Under the pieces are notes generated by a model, which was not told where the DNA came from, made no database searches, and worked only from the letters and a program-made list of their open reading frames with translations. The position numbers were made by a program, and so were the translations under genes. DNA of 64,000 nt from Gordonibacter faecis (GTDB lineage: Bacteria > Actinomycetota > Coriobacteriia > Coriobacteriales > Eggerthellaceae), in NCBI RefSeq assembly GCF_030077735.1, contig NZ_JASJEU010000015.1, positions 5,564 through 69,563 of the forward strand. Direction: 5' to 3'. This document shows positions 59,714 through 64,000 of the stretch, piece after piece (position 1 is the first letter of the stretch; each line of letters starts with the position of its first letter).

Positions 59714-60217
59714 TTAGTCTTCGTCAAGTTCCTTGCCGGAGAGCATGGCAGCCACCTTACGGGACGGCACATACTTCTTCTTCATCTCGCGGCCCTCGAT
59801 GCGCACGCCCATGGAGCGCGCCGTGCCGGCGATGATCTCCATAGCAGCCTCCACCGTGTTGGCGTTGAGGTCGGGCATCTTAAGCTCGGCGATCTCGCGG
59901 AGCTGATCTTCGGTCAGCGTACCCACGCTGGTGATCTGCGGAATGCCGGAGCCACTCTTGATGCCCAGCTTCTCCTTGATGAGGATAGCCGCGGGCGGGG
60001 TCTTGCACACAAAGGTGAACGACTTGTCCTCGTACACCGTGATTTCGACCGGGATGATAGTGCCGGACTGATCCTGCGTCTGAGCGTTGAACGCCTGGCA
60101 GAACTGCATGATGTTGACGCCCTGAGCACCCAGAGCCGGGCCGACCGGAGGAGCCGGGTTTGCCGCACCGGCGGGAATCTGAAGCTTAATAAAGCCGGTT
60201 GCTTTCTTTTCAGCCAT
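59714..60217 (-). CDS. rplK: 50S ribosomal protein L11
   Basis: Part of the GTPase-associated centre. The N-terminal region (FIKLQIPAGAANPAPPVGPA, 9-28, then LGAQGVNIMQFCQAFNAQT) and the rRNA-binding C-terminal domain (TVEAAMEIIAGTARSMGVRI) are clear. At 167 residues it is about 25 longer than most L11 proteins, with an added basic then acidic tail (MKKKYVPSRKVAAMLSGKEL then DED). It follows nusG by 112 bases. Confidence 0.97.
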   Translation of the reverse strand: MAEKKATGFIKLQIPAGAANPAPPVGPALGAQGVNIMQFCQAFNAQTQDQSGTIIPVEITVYEDKSFTFVCKTPPAAILIKEKLGIKSGSGIPQITSVGTLTEDQLREIAELKMPDLNANTVEAAMEIIAGTARSMGVRIEGREMKKKYVPSRKVAAMLSGKELDED

Positions 60218-60329
60218 GAGAGTTATCCTTTCAGCTGATCAATCAGTGTGAACGTATATCGACGAAGCAGCGTGTGCGTGAGAAGCCCCGGTCCACTGCG
60301 GGCACGCTGCCGCTTACATCCTCGTAGTG

Positions 60330-60866
60330 CTAAATCTTTGCCACCTGGTCGAACGACAGTTCCACGGGGGTTTCGCGTCCGAAGATGGACACCATAACCT
60401 TCACCTTGCCAGCTTCCGGCATAACCTCGGAAACCACACCGTCGAACTCGGCCAGAGGACCGGACACTACCTTCACCGACTGCCCCACCTCGATAGAAGA
60501 CGAGGTCTTCTTCGGAGCGCCAGCGCGCGGCTTGCCCATGCCCATAATCTTATTGTATTCCTCACGCGTCAGCGGAGCGGGGTTGCCTTGGCTTCCCACG
60601 AACCCGGTAACGCCGGGGGTATTGCGAACAGCGGCCCAGCTGCGGTCGTCCAACTCCATTCGGACAAGCACGTAGCCCGGGAACACCTTTTTCTCGCTCT
60701 CAACGCGACGTCCGCCCTCTTTGATTTCCGTCACCATTTCGGTGGGGATTTCAATGGCGAACACGTTGTTCTCAAGACCCATGGTCTCGATGCGCGTCTC
60801 AAGGTTTTTCTTCACCTTGTTCTCGTAGCCCGAGTAGGTGTGCAGGACATACCACTTCTTCGACAT
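60330..60866 (-). CDS. nusG: Transcription termination/antitermination protein NusG
   Basis: Binds RNA polymerase and links it to ribosomes or Rho. The 178-residue protein has the NGN domain (KWYVLHTYSGYENKVKKNLE at 4-23, VFPGYVLVRMELDDRSWAAV) and the C-terminal KOW domain (VGQSVKVVSGPLAEFDGVVS). It starts three bases after secE, the conserved secE-nusG pair. Confidence 0.98.
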   Translation of the reverse strand: MSKKWYVLHTYSGYENKVKKNLETRIETMGLENNVFAIEIPTEMVTEIKEGGRRVESEKKVFPGYVLVRMELDDRSWAAVRNTPGVTGFVGSQGNPAPLTREEYNKIMGMGKPRAGAPKKTSSSIEVGQSVKVVSGPLAEFDGVVSEVMPEAGKVKVMVSIFGRETPVELSFDQVAKI

Positions 60867-60869
60867 GTC

Positions 60870-61307
60870 CTACGCCCCCAGCCCAGAAATAGCTACGAGC
60901 AGCGGCGTAATAATAACGTTGTCGAGCAGAGCCACATACACGCCGAAGAACAAAAGCGCAACCACCACAACAACGCTCCAACGGAACACGTCTTGCTTGG
61001 TCGGCCACGTCACGCGCTTCATTTCCGCGCGGACATCCTTCAGGAAACCGAAGCGGCGCTTCTTAGGCTTAGCTTCGGACTTCTTTTCGATTTGCTTCTC
61101 GCTCTTTTTTTCCTGCTTGTCAGCGGCAGGGGCCTCGGCCTTGTCGGCCTTCTTGAAAAACCGCTTCTTGGGTTCGGTTGCAGCGGCATCAGCCTCGGCG
61201 ACGTCTTTAGCCTCGACTTTAGCGGCCTGAGCTTCGCGCGCCTGTTCCTTGCGTGCAGCACGGGCGGCAGAAGCCTTCGCTCGTTGTGTCTTTGATTTCT
61301 TTGCCAT
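60870..61307 (-). CDS. secE: Preprotein translocase subunit SecE with long charged N-terminal tail
   Basis: Essential partner of SecY. The SecE core is confined to the last 60 residues: RFGFLKDVRAEMKRVTWPTK (about 84-103), the conserved amphipathic helix, and one membrane helix (about 110-132, VVVVVALLFFGVYVALLDNV). The first 80 residues are a Lys/Ala/Glu-rich, probably disordered tail, much longer than usual. Start ATG 61307. It follows tRNA-Trp by about 125 bases. Confidence 0.95.
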   Translation of the reverse strand: MAKKSKTQRAKASAARAARKEQAREAQAAKVEAKDVAEADAAATEPKKRFFKKADKAEAPAADKQEKKSEKQIEKKSEAKPKKRRFGFLKDVRAEMKRVTWPTKQDVFRWSVVVVVALLFFGVYVALLDNVIITPLLVAISGLGA

Positions 61308-61431
61308 CTGATTCCTTCGCCCGAGAACCCGGGTAATTTCGTATCGGTCTTAAACGCCAAACAAGCAGCCTGATTCCAAGCTGCTCATACAAGCAACCTG
61401 AATGCAAGCTGCTTCCAGATAAACAAGCTGG

Positions 61432-61505
61432 CAGGCCAGGAGGGACTCGAACCCCCAACATGCGGTTTTGGAGACCGCCGCTCTACCAATTGGAGCTACT
61501 GGCCT
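61432..61505 (-). tRNA. tRNA-Trp (CCA)
   Basis: Leftwards the cloverleaf is complete: acceptor AGGCCAG/CTGGCCT, D arm GCTC...GAGC, anticodon arm GCGGT-CTCCAAA-ACCGC with anticodon CCA, T arm GGGGG-TTCGAGT-CCCTC and discriminator G. The 3' CCA is not encoded. It lies between rpmG and secE, a common place for tRNA-Trp. Confidence 0.97.
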
Positions 61506-61529
61506 ATTGCTTGCTTCTTCCCTGAAACG

Positions 61530-61679
61530 CTATCGAGTTTCCTTGTGCAGCGTATGATGTCCGCACCACTTGCAATATTTCTTCAACTCGATGCGATCAG
61601 GATTGTTCTGCTTGTTCTTCTTGGTCGTGTAATTGCGACGCTTGCAATCGGTGCAGGCCAAGGTGACCAACGTGCGCAT
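61530..61679 (-). CDS. rpmG: 50S ribosomal protein L33
   Basis: A 49-residue protein too short for most gene callers: it starts MRTLVTLACTDCKRRNYTTK and continues KNKQNNPDRIELKKYC, then KWCGHHTLHKETR. The two CxxC pairs (CTDC and CKWC) show the zinc-binding form of L33. ATG 61679 follows AGGAG. It lies between tuf and tRNA-Trp. Confidence 0.96.
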   Translation of the reverse strand: MRTLVTLACTDCKRRNYTTKKNKQNNPDRIELKKYCKWCGHHTLHKETR

Positions 61680-61746
61680 GAATTCTCCTCTAATCGCTTA
61701 CGTACGAGCTTGATAACGTTTCCGGATACACATGAATTTTCAAGAA

Positions 61747-61774
61747 GCGGGGCTCGCAGGCGTGCGAGCCCCGC
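61747..61774 (-). terminator. Terminator-like hairpin after tuf
   Basis: Perfect 12-bp arms GCGGGGCTCGCA and TGCGAGCCCCGC with a 4-base loop. Leftwards it is followed by TTCTTGAAAATT, a modest T-rich stretch, so some read-through into rpmG is likely. Confidence 0.75.
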
Positions 61775-61793
61775 GCTTAGCAGCAAAGCAGTG

Positions 61794-62996
<1,203 letters not shown>

Positions 62997-63050
62997 GTGT
63001 CATCCTCCTTATTAAAGGTTCACGTAAGTGAATTCAAACCAAAATAATGA

Positions 63051-63069
63051 CGCGCCCAAGGTGGGCGCG
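63051..63069 (-). terminator. Hairpin between the tRNA cluster and tuf
   Basis: CGCGCCCA and TGGGCGCG form an 8-bp stem with a 3-base loop; leftwards TCATTATTTTGG follows. It could end the tRNA transcript or partly attenuate tuf. Confidence 0.6.
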
Positions 63070-63085
63070 GGAATAAAGCAAATGG

Positions 63086-63159
63086 TAGCGGTGACTGGAT
63101 TTGAACCAGTGACGCCACGGGTATGAACCGTGTGCTCTGACCAACTGAGCTACACCGCC
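63086..63159 (-). tRNA. tRNA-Met (CAT)
   Basis: Cloverleaf with acceptor GGCGGTG/CACCGCT, D arm GCTC...GAGC, anticodon arm CACGG-TTCATAC-CCGTG (CAT) and T arm ACTGG-TTCAAAT-CCAGT, discriminator A. The acceptor sequence is that of an elongator, not an initiator, tRNA. CCA is not encoded. Confidence 0.95.
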
Positions 63160-63170
63160 ATGTTTTGAAA

Positions 63171-63246
<76 letters not shown>

Positions 63247-63252
63247 AAAAAA

Positions 63253-63337
63253 TGGTGGGAGCGCTAGGATTCGAACCTAGGTAAGCATAGCTAACGGGTT
63301 TACAGCCCGTCCCCTTTAACCACTCGGGCACACTCCC
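63253..63337 (-). tRNA. tRNA-Tyr (GTA)
   Basis: Long-variable-arm tRNA: acceptor GGGAGTG/CGCTCCC, anticodon arm ACGGG-CTGTAAA-CCCGT with GTA, variable arm TAGCTATGCTTA, T arm CTAGG-TTCGAAT-CCTAG; 3' ACCA encoded. First gene of the leftward tRNA-tuf transcript. Confidence 0.96.
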
Positions 63338-63414
63338 ATGTTTCGCCCAATTCATGTGTATTTATCAAGCTGCCTGTCGCGTGTTTCGGGCTTTCCGAAC
63401 GCGCGAGCAGATGA

Positions 63415-63443
63415 ATAATACGCTAGGAATACGTACGTGTCAA
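63415..63443 (-). promoter_or_regulatory. Strong promoter of the tRNA-tuf block
   Basis: Leftwards, consensus TTGACA (63438-63443), 17 bases and TATTAT (63415-63420), about 70 bases before tRNA-Tyr. No other gene is seen from here to the window end. Confidence 0.85.
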
Positions 63444-63689
63444 CTATCTACACGCCCCCGGGTGTGTCTTCACGATTCCTCCTTTTTTTCGAGCGGGAGG
63501 AATGTGTTTTCCCAGGTAATGATGACGTTGCGTACGCTACACCCACAGGGGAAGCGCATCATCGTTGCCATTATCGCGCAGATTTCTCTTTATGCGTTAA
63601 GAAATTTCTCAACAAGTATAACGGGACACGTCCCAACAAACGCAACCCGTACAGCACGACGTAGCTCTTATGGCGCACCCACACACGCC

Positions 63690-63758
63690 TTACTATATAT
63701 AAGGTAAGGGGAAACGAGTTTTGGTGGATAAATGGTTCTTTACTATATATAAGGTAAG
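63690..63758. repeat. Two 19-bp direct repeats spaced 50 bp
   Basis: TTACTATATATAAGGTAAG occurs at 63690-63708 and again at 63740-63758, exactly 50 bp apart. Each has TTAC/GTAA ends in inverted order. The AT-rich core could be a -10 region or a regulator site. The 63444-63811 gap holds no recognisable gene. Confidence 0.7.
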
Positions 63759-63811
63759 AGAAGAGGCTCGCGATGGCACTCTGCGTTGCGAAAGCACCCC
63801 CCCTTCTTTCA

Positions 63812-64000
63812 AAAGTGTGACGCGCTATCGCGCTGGGTAATATGCCACGAGTTCTCTCGATTCCTTACCTTACGACGCGGGTTTGTTCTCCGCCTTCGGC
63901 GGAGAGGGCGCTTCGTGATGAAGCGCCCCTCATATACTCTTTATGTCGCCAGATTTATGGCGAGTACGTCCTTTCCAATGTAGGTTGCATGTGAGATAAA
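63812..64000. mobile_element. Foldback (MITE-like) element, copy D, cut by window edge or truncated
   Basis: Left terminal repeat AAAGTGTGACGCGCTATCGC at 63812, then CCTTACCTTACGACGCGGG, the hairpin TTCTCCGCCTTCGGCGGAGA and GCGCTTCGTGATGAAGCGCC as in copy C. After about 63930 the sequence diverges, and no right terminal repeat is visible before the window ends. Confidence 0.7.

Noticed and set aside
63354..63707. A 117-codon plus-strand frame after the tRNA cluster
   Set aside because: No ribosome site, no recognisable domain, and it overlaps the tRNA-tuf promoter and the direct repeats.

Overview
The window is high-GC DNA of a Gram-positive bacterium. The complete division and cell-wall (dcw) cluster has sepF, yggT and divIVA but no ftsA, MurE carries the meso-diaminopimelate signature DNPR, and SecE has a long charged N-terminal extension. 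Together with the Cache/HAMP signalling protein, the AhbD/NirJ-like radical SAM enzyme and the LAATG-anchored and LRR/BspA-type surface proteins, this points to an actinobacterium, most likely a gut Coriobacteriia (Eggerthellaceae-like). That placement is inference from gene content, not from a search.

Layout. 1-1.2 kb: the 5' part of a Cache/HAMP membrane sensor. 1.3-6.0 kb: thiamine genes thiC-thiM-thiE-thiD behind a TPP riboswitch, with thiN upstream; no thiazole-synthesis genes are present. 6.1-6.5 kb: RNase P RNA. 6.6-8.1 kb: an ECF-like sigma factor overlapping a DUF2461 gene. 8.3-11.4 kb: a FecBCD-type ABC importer (ATPase, permease, lipoprotein). 11.7-13.7 kb: a radical SAM/SPASM enzyme and a MerR-family regulator. 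13.8-34.3 kb: one almost unbroken leftward run mraZ-rsmH-ftsL-ftsI-murE-murF-mraY-murD-ftsW-murG-murC-murB-ftsQ-ftsZ-pgeF-yggS-sepF-yggT-divIVA, with a promoter holding MraZ boxes at the start, a second promoter before ftsZ and a terminator after divIVA. 34.5-37.3 kb: xerD and a DUF1846 gene. 37.3-38.4 kb: a zeta-type toxin with an excisionase-like antitoxin. 38.6-46.3 kb: an accessory island of secreted and surface proteins, including a large LRR protein interrupted by two poly-G tracts. 46.5-49.7 kb: divergent nadK and a MurJ-type flippase. 49.7-52.3 kb: an LAATG-anchored protein and an AAA/DUF4143 ATPase. 52.8-58.8 kb: an AsnB-type amidotransferase divergent from an ATP-grasp ligase, then map and a ferritin-like protein. 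58.9-63.4 kb: leftward translation block tRNA-Tyr/Thr/Met, tuf, rpmG, tRNA-Trp, secE, nusG, rplK, rplA.

The most notable observations are not conventional genes. (1) The LRR surface protein gene is split by runs of 13 and 15 G, each one base short of the open frame, which looks like a two-switch phase-variable locus. (2) At least five copies or fragments of a 290-360 bp foldback element with 25-bp terminal inverted repeats lie between genes, and one contacts the end of the ABC ATPase gene. (3) A different palindromic element, nested in a second copy of itself, has been read through in frame to give the ABC ATPase an unusual N-terminal extension. (4) Four copies of an 11-bp motif lie between the divergent asnB-like and ATP-grasp genes. 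(5) Three neighbouring secreted proteins appear to share an unnamed C-terminal beta domain.

Functionally, the centre of the window makes and shapes the peptidoglycan (MurB-G, MraY, FtsW/FtsI, MurJ, and perhaps AsnB/ATP-grasp modification of the stem peptide). The island at 38-51 kb decorates the surface, and the right end supplies core translation and secretion functions.
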